This document shows, piece after piece, positions 18,901-30,700 of a stretch of DNA of 64,000 nucleotides. The stretch is from Saprospiraceae bacterium. Lineage in GTDB: Bacteria > Bacteroidota > Bacteroidia > Chitinophagales > Saprospiraceae. How positions within the stretch are numbered: the stretch's first letter is position 1; every line of letters begins with the position of its first letter. Below the pieces are notes generated by a model. That model had not been told where the DNA came from and searched no databases. It worked only from the letters and a program-made list of their open reading frames with translations. The stretch spans positions 822,501 to 886,500 of the forward strand of contig JADJXG010000001.1 of NCBI GenBank assembly GCA_016715965.1. Reading direction: 5' to 3'. The position numbers and the translations under genes were made by a program.

Positions 18901-19284
18901 TTAATCCCTTTCTTCAGCTGTCTCCCAGCTTAATACTCCTTTTTTAATAACGTAGTAAAATCCAGCCATCAGCAAACTGAGAAATACCAAAATTTCAAAA
19001 AATCCAAACCAGCCCAAACTTTTAAAATTGACCGCCCAGGGGTACAAAAAAATAATCTCCACATCAAAGAGAACAAATAAAATAGCGGTAAGAAAGTATT
19101 TAACAGAAAACGGGTTTCTTGCATTGCCAACACTGTCCAGACCACATTCAAAACTATTGTCATGGCGCAAGCCTTTGGATTTTGGTCCCAGAAGGTGGGT
19201 GGCCAGTAAGGTCACCACCACGAAGGAAGCAGCAATGAGAAACTGAATAAAGATGGGGAAGTAATCGAATGGCACTGGATTCAT
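18901..19284 (-). CDS. nuoA: NADH-quinone oxidoreductase subunit A
   Basis: 127 residues with three membrane helices. The loop SFECGLDSVGNARNPFSVKYF and the following helix with FDVEIIFLYPW are family signatures; the Cys in this loop is exposed in the deactive form of complex I in other organisms. It is the first gene of the operon, preceded by a promoter-like TATATTTG 24 bases upstream. Confidence 0.94.
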   Translation of the reverse strand: MNPVPFDYFPIFIQFLIAASFVVVTLLATHLLGPKSKGLRHDNSFECGLDSVGNARNPFSVKYFLTAILFVLFDVEIIFLYPWAVNFKSLGWFGFFEILVFLSLLMAGFYYVIKKGVLSWETAEERD

Positions 19285-19307
19285 ACGTCAAGGATTCAAT
19301 TGAATCG

Positions 19308-19315
19308 CAAATATA
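19308..19315 (-). promoter_or_regulatory. Candidate -7 element of the nuo promoter (TATATTTG)
   Basis: On the minus strand the sequence TATATTTG fits the Bacteroidota sigma-A consensus TAnnTTTG exactly. It lies 23 bases before the nuoA start codon, so the 5' leader would be only about 15-18 bases. I see no good TTG/TTTG at the usual -33 spacing. Confidence 0.5.
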
Positions 19316-19496
19316 ATCTTTTTATAGATCTGTCCGTATTTGTAATACTGTTCTGAATGGATTAGCCATGATCCATTGCTTGCTAAAGTAAGAATATGTA
19401 TATTAATTTCAATATATTAAACATTAGTGAATTATTTAATATATATAAATTGTTACCAAGAGAAGGCATTTTTTCGGTCCCCAAATTAAAGTAGGA

Positions 19497-19527
19497 GGCA
19501 AAGATATCATCAAAATATAGCTTTGCC
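19497..19527 (-). ncRNA. Group II intron domain VI hairpin
   Basis: Seven-base arms GGCAAAG and CTTTGCC enclose an AT-rich loop in which ATAT can pair with ATAT. It lies between domain V and the putative 3' splice site. The branch-point adenosine should lie on the 3' side of this helix, but I cannot assign it. Confidence 0.6.
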
Positions 19528-19538
19528 GTCCTCTCACA

Positions 19539-19566
19539 CCACCGTATGTACTTACGTGTACGGCGG
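19539..19566 (-). ncRNA. Group II intron domain V hairpin
   Basis: On the minus strand the arms CCGCCGTA and TACGGTGG pair over eight base pairs (one G-U). A bulge and a short upper stem follow, capped by a GTAA (GNRA) tetraloop. This is the shape of the catalytic domain V. It is 31 bases from the domain VI start in the expected order. Confidence 0.75.
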
Positions 19567-19571
19567 TTTCC

Positions 19572-21008
19572 TTAGAGTAACTCCCGATGAAGCTTTTCAT
19601 GGTTAGCGGCTAGGCTATAGTAGCCCAGTTCGGTAAACCATTTGTTGTTCATTCCAATACTGAGGGCTGGACTATTGCTCAACCGCCACCAGCTTTTGCC
19701 ACTTAGGGCAGTACGCCAGCATAAGGTTTCTTCAACACCTAAGCTCCTTAACCAGCGCACGATACCAATACTGCGTTTGCATTGTTTCAATCGAAAACAT
19801 TTCAGGCGTCTCCGCAACCATCCGTCTATTACTTTAAGCTTGCTTTGCATACTTGCGTATTTGAAGTAGTTAAGCCACCCTTGTAATACTACCTTGAGTT
19901 CGTGGAGTACTTGTTCTAATGAATCTCCACGATTGCGTTGCGTGATCTTCTTCAGTTTCGACTTTAACTTCACCTCGCTTTCTTTACTTAATCCAACTCT
20001 GCCTTTATTAAGTATACTATGGCCCAAAAAGTTTGTTTCATAGTATTTTCTAATTGCACTCTTGTTCCGGTTTACTTTTAGTTTCATCCTGCCTTCTATG
20101 AACTTTGTAATGCTTTTCATCACTCGTTCCGCACTTGCAGTGCTGCTTACAAATATTTGCAGGTCGTCAGCATATCTCACATAGCTTATTCCTCGCCGAT
20201 TTAATTCTTGGTCTAATTCGTCGAGCACTATATTTGATAACAACGGACTTAATGGACTCCCTTGTGGTGTTCCTTTTATCCGTTGTTGCATAAGTCCGCC
20301 TTGAAGTATTCCTGTCTTTAGAAATTGGTTAATTATCCACATCACTCGCTTGTCGCTTATTCGTGTTCTAAGTAACCACATTAATCGATGATGATTTACT
20401 TCATCGAAAAACTTCTCTAAATCAATATCCACAACATGACGCTTTCCTTCTGTTACATACTTTGCTGCTTTACTCAATGCTTGATGTGCATTTCGCTTTG
20501 GGCGAAATCCGTAGCTATTCTCGCTGAAACTAGGATCGTAATACTTTTGCAATTGTTGCGCTATGGCTTGTTGTACTATTCGGTCTCGTACTGTCGGAAT
20601 CCCCAATTGACGATAGCCTCCTTTGGGTTTGCGTATTTGTACGCCTCGCAATGCTTCTGCTTTGTATTTGTTATTTAGTAGTTCTTCCCGTAATGTCTGC
20701 ATATTCTCTTGCAGCCATTTCCTGATTTCACCTACTTCCATTTCATCTACTCCACCTTTGCCTCCGTTGCGTATTACTCGCTTACTCGCTTCTGATAAAT
20801 TTAATGGGGATGCTATCTTCTCCATTAAATCTTTCGTCTGATGTCGTTGTTCTTTGCATGCAGATAGCCATTCAGGACTTACCTTTCCGCTGCTTTCATA
20901 CCATACGGGTATGTTCGCAACGAAAAGGCTATCGCTTTTATCACATTCTTTCTGTCTCGCAGATTTCATCTGGATATTCGATATTTTACTGTCCTGTAAT
21001 CTTTCCAA
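19572..21008 (-). CDS. ltrA: Group II intron reverse transcriptase/maturase
   Basis: 478 residues. The reverse transcriptase domain shows KPKGGYRQLGIPTVRDRIVQ (127-146), YGFRPKRNAHQAL (166-178), DIDLEKFFDEVNH (194-206), GTPQGSPLSPLLSNI (246-260) and the active-site YADD (279-282). A maturase domain X follows, with GWLNYFKY in its first part. The C-terminus (GKSWWRLSNSPALSIGMN) resembles class C maturases, and no HNH endonuclease domain follows. The protein should splice its intron and copy it into new DNA targets. It is encoded inside the intron RNA, uninterrupted by stops. Confidence 0.92.
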   Translation of the reverse strand: MERLQDSKISNIQMKSARQKECDKSDSLFVANIPVWYESSGKVSPEWLSACKEQRHQTKDLMEKIASPLNLSEASKRVIRNGGKGGVDEMEVGEIRKWLQENMQTLREELLNNKYKAEALRGVQIRKPKGGYRQLGIPTVRDRIVQQAIAQQLQKYYDPSFSENSYGFRPKRNAHQALSKAAKYVTEGKRHVVDIDLEKFFDEVNHHRLMWLLRTRISDKRVMWIINQFLKTGILQGGLMQQRIKGTPQGSPLSPLLSNIVLDELDQELNRRGISYVRYADDLQIFVSSTASAERVMKSITKFIEGRMKLKVNRNKSAIRKYYETNFLGHSILNKGRVGLSKESEVKLKSKLKKITQRNRGDSLEQVLHELKVVLQGWLNYFKYASMQSKLKVIDGWLRRRLKCFRLKQCKRSIGIVRWLRSLGVEETLCWRTALSGKSWWRLSNSPALSIGMNNKWFTELGYYSLAANHEKLHRELL

Positions 21009-21448
21009 TTTTGACTTTTACTACTCTAAAAAAAAACTTCATCAACTCTTAGGATTCGGTCCTTCCCTCCTTTTCCATTACAGAAATTTCTTAGGTACTA
21101 TGACCTCTGCTGACTTCTGCTGACACTCACTTTGCTATTCCATTTCGCTCGTCGTTGCCTCCGCTTGTGTTTACAGATCTCCTATGGTAAACTCATTAAT
21201 CTTTCATTGTAATCCACAGAATTTACTACCGCTGTTTACGTCCAACTTTTGGGCTTCGCAGTCTAATGCCCACTCACCCACAGCGTAAGCCTTTTATTCC
21301 GTTTCTGTTCGTTGGTTCACAATTTTATCCGCTACTTCCTTCAGATTTTACCTCGCGATAAACACCCTTGCTTTGGATTAACGATTCCCGTTGGTTGGCT
21401 CGTTCGGGACTTTCACCCTATAGATTAATGGTATGCATAGCGCACAAT

Positions 21449-21483
21449 AAAAAGCCCTCCTTCCGGTGGAAAGAGGGCTTTTT
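21449..21483 (-). terminator. Rho-independent terminator of the giant gene 1
   Basis: Minus-strand stem AAAAAGCCCTC / GAGGGCTTTTT, extended by an inner TTCC/GGAA pairing, 18 bases after the giant gene's stop codon and followed by a T-run. The intron's 5' end abuts it after the bases ATT. The hairpin is therefore both the end of the giant transcript and the likely intron target. Confidence 0.85.
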
Positions 21484-21501
21484 ATTTAACTAAATATTAT
21501 C

Positions 21502-21780
21502 TTACTCTGCGATGATCATCCTCTTTGTAGCTGTATGGCCTCCCATCGATGTCTGAGCATCCAATTGGTAGTACAATACTCCGGCTGCATTGATTTCTGA
21601 TCTCTGTATGGTGATCTGGTTTAAGCCCTTGTTCATCTCCTGCTCATACACCCGGATCACTTTTCCTGCTGCATCGTAGATGGTCAATTTTACATGACTT
21701 GCTTCTGGCAACCTGAAAGCTACGACCGTCTGCTTAGAGAATGGATTCGGCTCGTTCTGATACAATTCAAACACACTCGA
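21502..21780 (-). other. T9SS type A sorting domain of giant 1
   Basis: Residues ELYQNEPNPFSKQTVVAF open a canonical Por secretion-system C-terminal domain. It ends with strands containing KLTIYDAAGKVIRVYEQ and GVLYYQLDAQ, and terminal KRMIIAE. This region targets the protein to the type IX system. Confidence 0.9.
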
Positions 21781-24700
21781 TTCCACCCATCCTTCGCTGG
21801 TTCTCACTCCAAGTCTCACTCCTCTGACTTCATCAGATGTTGTATAAGCCTCTGCGCGGGTAATGTCATCGGTTACTGCAAGCATTTGTGCCACATTACC
21901 GGCCTTCAATGCTCTGAAGGTCAATTTAAACAATACCTCATCGCGCTCTACGGTCAATGGATCTCTGGTATTCCAGCTGGTACTCATCAGACCTTCTGCC
22001 AATTTCTGAATACCAAAGTTGGATTCATTCAATTGGATGGCGCCTGATTCAAATCCATCGAACACCAAAGCATTCTGATCAAACTTGAAGGTAAACTGGT
22101 ATCCGTTGATTTTCTCAAAATCAGAAGATTTGAATTCAATCTGATAAGTCTGACCGGCCTGTAGGTTTATTTCATCAATTTCCAAATTCAAAAATCCTTT
22201 GGTTCTTACCTGACTGCTTCCATTGAGTCCTGCAATGGCATTTCCGGTCACATCTCCCATCTTAAAGGCCATGAAGTTGACTGCTTTGTTCTCATCCAAC
22301 ATCACTGACTTCGTTCTTGGAGCCGTCCATGGAGTTGCAGGATCTGTAAAGACATAATCTGTCGGTACAAATGACCAGGATCTCACTTTGGAGAATTCAG
22401 AAATATTACCCAAGACAAGTTTTCTGATCTCATTGATATCTGCAGTGGTAATGCTTCCGCTGTTGTTGACATCTGCAGCCAGCAATTTGTAGGGTGAAGT
22501 AATCGCTTCCTGACTCAGAATATGTTTCTGGATTCTGATGATATCCTGAGTGGACACTCCATTGCTGTGTTCATCATTTCGATCAGGTCTCAATTCGTAT
22601 TCGATGTCCTTGGCAAGATCTCCAAACAAATAAGGATTTCCTGTGCGCTGAACCATCATATTGCCATTGCGGTACAAGGATATTTCGACCGGATTCAGTT
22701 CATCGCCTTTCTCATCTGTCACAAGTCCTGTAATTCTGGCCTTGCCGTTGAGGTTGTCCGGACAGATGTTTTGGTTGTCCTGAACAATGATGACGGTTTT
22801 GCAGTAATCCTTGTTGCCTTCTTCATCTTCTACCCACATTTCGACTTCGATTCTCAATTCATCGTTTGCGTTGGCATTTACAAAATCATCACAACAAACG
22901 GTGATGGATTGTTTGGTCGCATCGTTGTCAAAATAGAATTTCAGATTGTCTTTAGAAGTACAGTTGTCAAAACTTCCAAGATCCAAATCTTTCGCCCAGA
23001 TTTCCACACATCCCGAAGTTGGCATTGGCACAGTAATAATGCCGGTATGACAATACGGTGTAGGCGCTTTGCAATCCTTAATTTCAAACAATGTCTCGCA
23101 TACTCCCACATTGGCACATCCATCTTCGACAAACCAAATGATCTTGTGGATACCGATTGGATAGGTACCACTCGCATCAAATGGATTGCGAGGGTTGTCT
23201 GCAAACGGATTGTGGCTATATTCCACGGTATCGCCCGCATTGAAGGCTCTTCTGGTCAATGATCCTACTCTGAAGTCATATCCTGCATGGACACCTACTC
23301 CATCGTTATATGCATCGATTTTGTATTCCCACAACAACCAATCTTCAGGACTGCACTGATCGGTGGCAGAAGCAGTCAGACTGATGTGACCCACACATAC
23401 ACCCAAAGTGGGGTGAATGCTAGCTGGTTCACAAGGTCCTACATTGCAACTGACCACTGGTTTGTCCTGATCCCTTACTTTGATCACCTGAAGCCTTTGC
23501 CATCTTCCTTTGTCAGGATCGATGAACGGATCATACTGACACCAGTCGATGATGGTCCAGGTTCTAAGTACTTTCAGGCAAGCATCCGGTTCGATGGTAA
23601 ATACATCGTCGCTGTACTCTATTGATAACAAGGCACAATTGTCATCAGCATTGTTGATCACTTGAGGACGGCCCAACTGCGGATTGTCCGGACTGATATC
23701 CGTACCACAACCGTTGATGGTCACCGGTGTCTGTGTACACACACCATTTGGCCAGATCACATCGCTAAAGCGTGGATCGTTGCATGTCAGGTCGTCTATA
23801 TAGAACGGATCGCAGTCAACTACCCAGATGGTCTGGATAGCAGTCACATTGATGTTGTTTGGTCCGGTTGCACTTACGATACGCTGGATAATTCCCTGAC
23901 CGCATTCTCTGAGGTCATTGACCGTGATGGTCGGACTGACATTGCAACTATTCAGAGCATATCCGTCAAATCCCCAGGTCAGTTCATATTTATTATCCCA
24001 GTGTGCTGTATCAAAGTACTGATAGTAATAATCGCAAGCCTGATTTGGAGCTGGTTTTGGAATTTGATTGCTTGGAACAAAACCAGGATAACCTGTAATG
24101 TCATTGCGCTCGCAGTATTTACGGCAGACCAGATCCTGTGTCACTACTTTCTTCCTGTCGGACAAATCGGTCACCACCCTACCAAAAGTTGGGTCATTCG
24201 GATCGGTCAATTTAGCGATGTCAAACCAGAACCAGCAGCTTACCACAATGTTTGGTGGTGCAACTACGGTGGGCACGTTTTTATTCTGAACTTCTACTTC
24301 AACCATGCAATCGTTGAATCTACCAAACAAATTGCTGGTCCGGTTGGTCATCCTTGCAGGTGCAATTGGTCCTGGACCAGGATCAACGTCAAACACCCTC
24401 AAGACCACCATGACTCGCTGATTGGCATCGGCACAGCAGAAATCAGTATAATCATCAAAGTAAACCTGGTTGCCCGCAAGGGTCAGGTTGTCATCTCCAT
24501 TTCTTCCATTGCATGCCACGGTATTGTTGGAGTTGGAACCATTGTTGGTTCCCAGCAATTCAGCCATGCGAATGACTTTGAAGAAAATATGATGCGCACA
24601 ATTGTCATAAGAACCTTCATCAAAAGCTTCTGCATAGACTCTTGCATAGTTTTCTCCTGGACTTTGATTACCTGTTATATTCACAGTAGTAAATGCCCTG

Positions 24701-27700
24701 CAAACTGGTGTTGGAATGATGGCATCTACAACGGAAACCATTATTTTCTTAATGGTTTTATTGCCGCAACCATCCAAAGCAGTAAGCTCGGCTTCATGAA
24801 CACCCAAAGGAATATTGATCACAGCCCATCTTCCGTCTGCATACTGAATGGATCTTCCGGCTCTCATCCTGACGGTATAGCGCAAATCATCTGAACAATT
24901 GTCTTTCATCCATGGCTCAGCAAGATCCCAAATCGCCGTACAACTATTGTTGGTAGTAGAAATCACAATCGTATCAGGATATACAATTTCTGGTCCTTTG
25001 CTGTCGAGTACTTTAATCACCTGGATGTATTCAATTGGATTCAAACCTGCTACAGGAGGCAAGCACATATTTCTGACTTTCCAGTAACGGAGAATCTCAT
25101 AACTGTCATCACAAATATCGTACACTTCATCCTCGTAACGAATGGATACAGCACAACGTCCTCTTGAGAACAGATCAACACCATCCACCGTTGGGAATCC
25201 AGTTCCTGTCCATTGAATGATTTCGTCAGGTCCCCAACAGAATCCATTCTGAGGTGTCCAGCCTGGATGTGCATCGTAATACACTGGATATGGACTTGGA
25301 TGACCTGCATAAGGTCCTGTTTCAAGGAAATTCCAACCCAAAGCTTTAGGAACCCTCACTCCGGCTAGGTCACCGGCAGGAGAAGGATAGAATCCACCCG
25401 TTGCACTCCAAATGGCTGAATCCAATAAATATCCATCTACACAATACTGATAGGGTAGGAAATGTGCACTGAAGTCCTTATTAGAACGCTCTTTGTCACA
25501 TTCCAGATGAGGCAGATCGAGATCGTCGTAATGGCGAGGCCAACGAATATCAGCCAGATCGAATCTTTCAACATCAATTCTCTGCTCGCAGGTATCGCGA
25601 TTGCCATTCTCATCTTCCACACTCCAGTATCTGACGATTCTGGCTACATAAGGAAGTGCACATTCACCCAATTCGGTGAATTCATCCCAATAGATAATGG
25701 TGGCAGAAGGCTCACAAGTTGTAACAAAAGCCCTGCCCAGAATATCAGGATCGAGGGATGAGATACAATTGACTACAGTATCCGGAGGACAAGCAAGATT
25801 AGGTCTTTGTTTGTCTTCTATACAAACTTCGCCCCAGCAGCTGTTACCAGATCTTGGATCGCGGATCGTCACTCTAAAACATTTACCCACATCTGCGTAG
25901 GTGAATGTGTTTGATCTCACGATACCTCTGCTGTCTGTAACGATGATTTCGTACTGATCATAACACCAGTGCTTTCCACCTTCCAGAATCATATCTGCAG
26001 TCAAGACAGCTGTACAGGTAGCATCGAGCGACAAATTGATTTTATCATTACAAGCAAGTTCGCTGGAGCTTGGAATGTAAGGATTTACGGTCAATGTGAA
26101 GCAGGATGAATCGAGATTACCGCTCTTATCTATAGCATAGATACAAATTCTGGTTTGACCTACTTTAAAGAAGGTACCACTTGGTGGATTTGCCCAGATG
26201 GTATCTATGCCGCATGAGTCAGTGGCATCAGGTACAAAGTAGAAGAATGCGCCGCATTCACCAGGAGATGCATTTGCACTCACATCTTTATAATCAGGTA
26301 TCGCCGGTGCATCGATGTCACGTACAGTAACATTAAACATGCACATGCCTTCATTACCAGACATATCAATGATTCTGTAAGAAATCTTGGTAACTCCAAT
26401 TGGCAATATCAGGGAATCACATGCGCCAGCGGTTACGGTATCCGTTATAGGTCCTAAGACGGTATCTGTAACCCCTGTTCTTGCATTTGTACAAGTGGTG
26501 ATATAAGTCATGATTGAAGTGCCGCCCGGGCAATTGTCATTGATCAGAGGATGATACCACAGGAATTTCTTACGGCATTGTCTGAAATCAGCCGTTATGG
26601 TAGTGTCTCTGAGCACAGCCGGAGCTTTGCACAATACCTGCAGTCTCCAATTGGTCAGGGCATTGGTAATGGCCGTAGTTGCACAACTGTTGTCCTCTAT
26701 TTCTATTCTCCAGGTACCCTGTCCCTGTTCGTTGAAGAACTTCTGGAAGCTTTCCTGAGGAGTATAGAATTGTCCATTACCAAAATTAGGCACGCAAGGC
26801 GCTAAATTGACACTGGTCAATGTCATGCCCTTATTGTTGAGCGTTCCAAAGTTTAAGTCAAAAGTGGTGGATGCGTTGCACACATTTTCCCAAAGTTTGA
26901 CCCTGGTTCCGCTTGGACTGATCAAAGTCACTTCCCAGTCTCCAAGATTCTGATTGGAAAATCCGTTCATGTTTAATATCCGGACATCACCCACTTTGCA
27001 GTTATTCGGAATTGTAACAGACGAGCTGTAACATACTCCCTGATTGAAAGCCACATTCAGATTGGTCGGTATTCCGCTGGTCAGGGTATCGTACCTGCCG
27101 CAGATCGGAGCCTGATCGTCTGTAATTGTGATGGCCACTTTGCAACAAACCGGAGGATGTACAATGGATTGCATGGATACGGTATCCAAATTGGCATTTG
27201 AAAACAGATTTCCTGGATTCCAACTGCCTATGGTCGCTGCATTGCAAGATTCTGCAAGTTCAAAGTCTGAACTTCTGTTATTGTCTTCATGATTTGTCCG
27301 GTAGTAAGAACCACGACAGAAGTGAGGATCCGTAGCTCCGACCCAATCAGCCGCAGTAACCACTGCGATGGTACCGCGACCTACCGGATTAAATCCATTG
27401 GTAGCGACCACATCGATGACTCTGTCATTTAACCGAAGGATATACGCCCTCTGATCGTTGATTCCAGCCTGAGTACAATTCATGTGGAAAAATCTGCTGG
27501 CCGGAACATCGGTACCACTTCCAATATGGAAGGTAGCCACTTGACCAGGAGCAAGGAAATGTACCGGTTTGAGCGGGAATGGAGGTGGTATGGTGTAATC
27601 GCAGATGGATCCTGCGGGTCCTACCACTTCAATGCTGATGCAGGTAAGATCTATCACGCCTCCGCCGTAATTACCAATTTCCAAATAGTCTCCATCGATC

Positions 27701-30700
27701 AGATCGGTGGTGATAAATCCCGGAACAGGATTGGTTCTGCCTATCGTAATGGTACCTCCGGCAATCGGTGTACCCAATTGCTGAGTTACTTCGGTAATCT
27801 TCAACAATGGCTGATCATAAACACAATAGGTGATTGTATCCACCCCAACTGGGAAGAAAGTACCAGCCGCTGTGTTGAATCCCCTTCTAACCACCTGACC
27901 AGCCTCATCAGTTACCACAAAAGTGACAACCGTATTTGGACAATTGTCTCTGACATTCCTTGGATGAATACTGTCAGCTACCGTCAAGGTTCTGCCACAA
28001 GAGTCAAGAGAAGCGGTGAAGCTTGCCGTATCCGGACAGGTGATGGATGGAAGATCCCAGTAATCATTTACGATAATTTTGAGATAGCATGTATCGCGAT
28101 TTCCACAGGAATCAGAAGCCTCGTAAACCAAAATGGTGGTACCAACAGGGAATCTGCTACCAGATCCCAACCCAGTGCTGTCTATTTGTCGGATCACCGG
28201 AACGTCGCAATTGTCAAAAGCAGCGACTGGTGAGAAATTGACATAAGCATCACAGTGGAAGGTTTCTGCCGGCACGACGATCGGCGGTCTTTCACAATTG
28301 AAGAAGACAGGTTTGGTGGTATCCACTGTACCTACCCTGAGGGTTCTTGTAGAGAAGTTACCACAATCGTCTGTGGCCGTAAAGGTCACATCCTGGAACC
28401 TGGTATCTCCACAACCATCGATCCATCTGGTATCGCTGAAATTATGTCTCCAGTTGATCACATCGCTGCACATGTCGGTGGCAAACAGGCCTCCCATGGA
28501 ATCCAACCAGGCGATGATTTCATCATCATTGGCCGCATTGGATTGATCACAAGAGGTAATCTTGTCGTATCCGCTCGCAGGATCGATCAAAGGACGTGTG
28601 GTATCCTGAACAATAAATCGCGCTTCTCGCCATGCACTGTTTCCACAGGAATCAAAAGCTGTGAATCTGTACACGTAGTCCGCAGTATTGCTGCATTTGT
28701 CAAGTTCTGCTACCAAGTCGGTTTCCCATCTGAGAGGACCGCTGCAAACATCTGTGGCAATGGCACGACCATTTAGTCTGAGCCATTCTGCAAGAGCTGC
28801 TTCGTTGCCCAACCGATCACAGTTTACCGCAGTGTCTCTTGGATTCACAAGGAATATTGGAGCCATGGTATCCTGGATGATAAATCTGGCAATGGTGGCA
28901 TTGGAAATATTGCCACAAGAATCAACCGCTGTAAACATATAAGTCAGGGTTCTGGTGCCTCCGCAGTCTTCCTGTGTGCGCATTCTGACCGTATCCCATC
29001 TCATAATGCCGTCTGATTCCGGCTCTTGATTGGGCAATGTAACGTTGTTCAAATAATACAGGAAGTTGGTATATAAATTATTCGCTTCCAATGCCGGGCT
29101 GTGCCAGATAGTGGCAGTGATTCCACCAAAAAATACAACACCATCACCCCATAATGACTCCATCAGTATTGGACGCTGTGCGCCTGAGGTCTCTCTTAAA
29201 ATGGCGGTCATACCAGGAGGGCAAACGAGTGCATGTGCATAATAATTGCCTGTAAAATTGATTGCAGTAGGCAAGTTTGGTCCATTGAACACCGGATGAG
29301 GATTGGCTTGAGTGACATTGGTGATCCAGGTGCCAGGAGGAGCATACAAAATTCTAACACCTCCAAAGCCCAAATCAATATTACCACCCACGTTTGGAGC
29401 AGCATTTAAGAATAAGCGCCCACCGCAGGCCACCCAAGACTCCATCAACGCGCGATGGGTATTGACAAAGGTGTTGAATTCATTTGCATTGCCATCTCCA
29501 CCTTCCAGATACACAAACTTGTAAGTATCAGAGAATAGAGTGGCAGGATTCACCGATGCAAAAAACAATCTGTCCCAATTGCCCGCACCAACTGCTGCGT
29601 TCATTTGAGCTGTGTAGGTGCCTGCACCCCATGGGAAGCCCGGACCTGTGACAAAGGCTGCCCGCGCATTGGCAGGTGGAGCACAACTCAGGTTTCCACT
29701 GCAATAATCCAAAGCAGTTGCACCACCGTGGTTGTTGATCCAGGTGGCAAATGCGCCCAGATTACCCTGACCATCACAATCTACGACGGTGTCTTTGGCA
29801 GGGCTTGTTATTTCCGGCGGTGTAATGTCAATAATTTCCACCACGGCAGTTCTCGAACTGGCGTTACCGCAACCGTCTATGGCTGTGAAAGTGACTGTCT
29901 TTCTTCCGGTATTCCTGTTACATCCTCCTGTCCAAGGCTGTGAGGCAAAGTTGTTGGTGTATCGAACGGACAATTGACATGAGTCAAGGGCTACTCCGCC
30001 GCCAACATTGGCTACCCAGGCACTGACTTGCTCATAAGGATCTCTGCCAAATGAGGTATGACATTCAACCAGAAGATCCACCGGATTTTTGTTCCAAACT
30101 GGCGGAATCAAATCCCGGACAATGATCCTGGCGCTGGTGGTATTTGAATTGTTGCATTGATCGTAAACAGTAAAAGTCACCAAGTTGCCGGTGGTCGTAC
30201 AATAACTGGCTATGTCACCATTGAAGTTGTGCGACCATCTCAATATATTACCACTGCAGGCGTCATTGGCAACTGCTCTTCCGTTGAGGTTAAGCCAGGA
30301 CAAAATCTGAGCATCGGTTTCGTTACCGCACTCAATGACAAGGTCACTGGCCGGGGTTACGATGACCGGTCTTGTGGTATCTATTACCCGGTAAGATGGG
30401 AATACCCTGGTTTCATTGCCGCAGGTATCTCTACCCAACACTTCATAGATGTACAATCCGGTGCTTGGAGAACATCCGGAACGACGATCATAAATTCTGA
30501 AGCTGGTCCTGAATTGACAATTGTCGGTAAAACTAAACCTGCTGGCCCAGGCATTCATCCTGGCCGTCTGATCGATTCCGTCGCAATTGACCACCGTATC
30601 AAACCTGTTGGCAGCGGTTGGGCCAACAAATACGGGATTGGTCCGATCGGTGAAGAAAGTCTGTGATGATTGATTGATACAACCTGCCGGCGTTTCCAAG

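Larger units (their letters stand above)
19485..21445 (-). mobile_element. Group II intron, group IIC-like
   Basis: The element runs on the minus strand. Its 5' end GTGCGC is at 21445-21440 and is followed by GGGTGAAAGTCCCGAACGAG, a group II domain I opening. A 437-base structured 5' region precedes the maturase gene. After the ORF come a domain V hairpin (19539-19566) and a domain VI hairpin (19497-19527). The 3' end is approximate: CTACTTTAAT ending at 19485 would satisfy the AY rule, and CTAC would too, a few bases earlier. The 5' junction lies 4 bases behind the stem of a rho-independent terminator, the target habit of group IIC introns. Intact domains and an intact ORF suggest a functional copy. 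Confidence 0.88.

Noticed and set aside
19572..21008. Reverse transcriptase as a retron or DRT defence gene
   Set aside because: The domain X and maturase ending, the GGGTGAAAGTCC 5' motif and domains V and VI show a group II intron.
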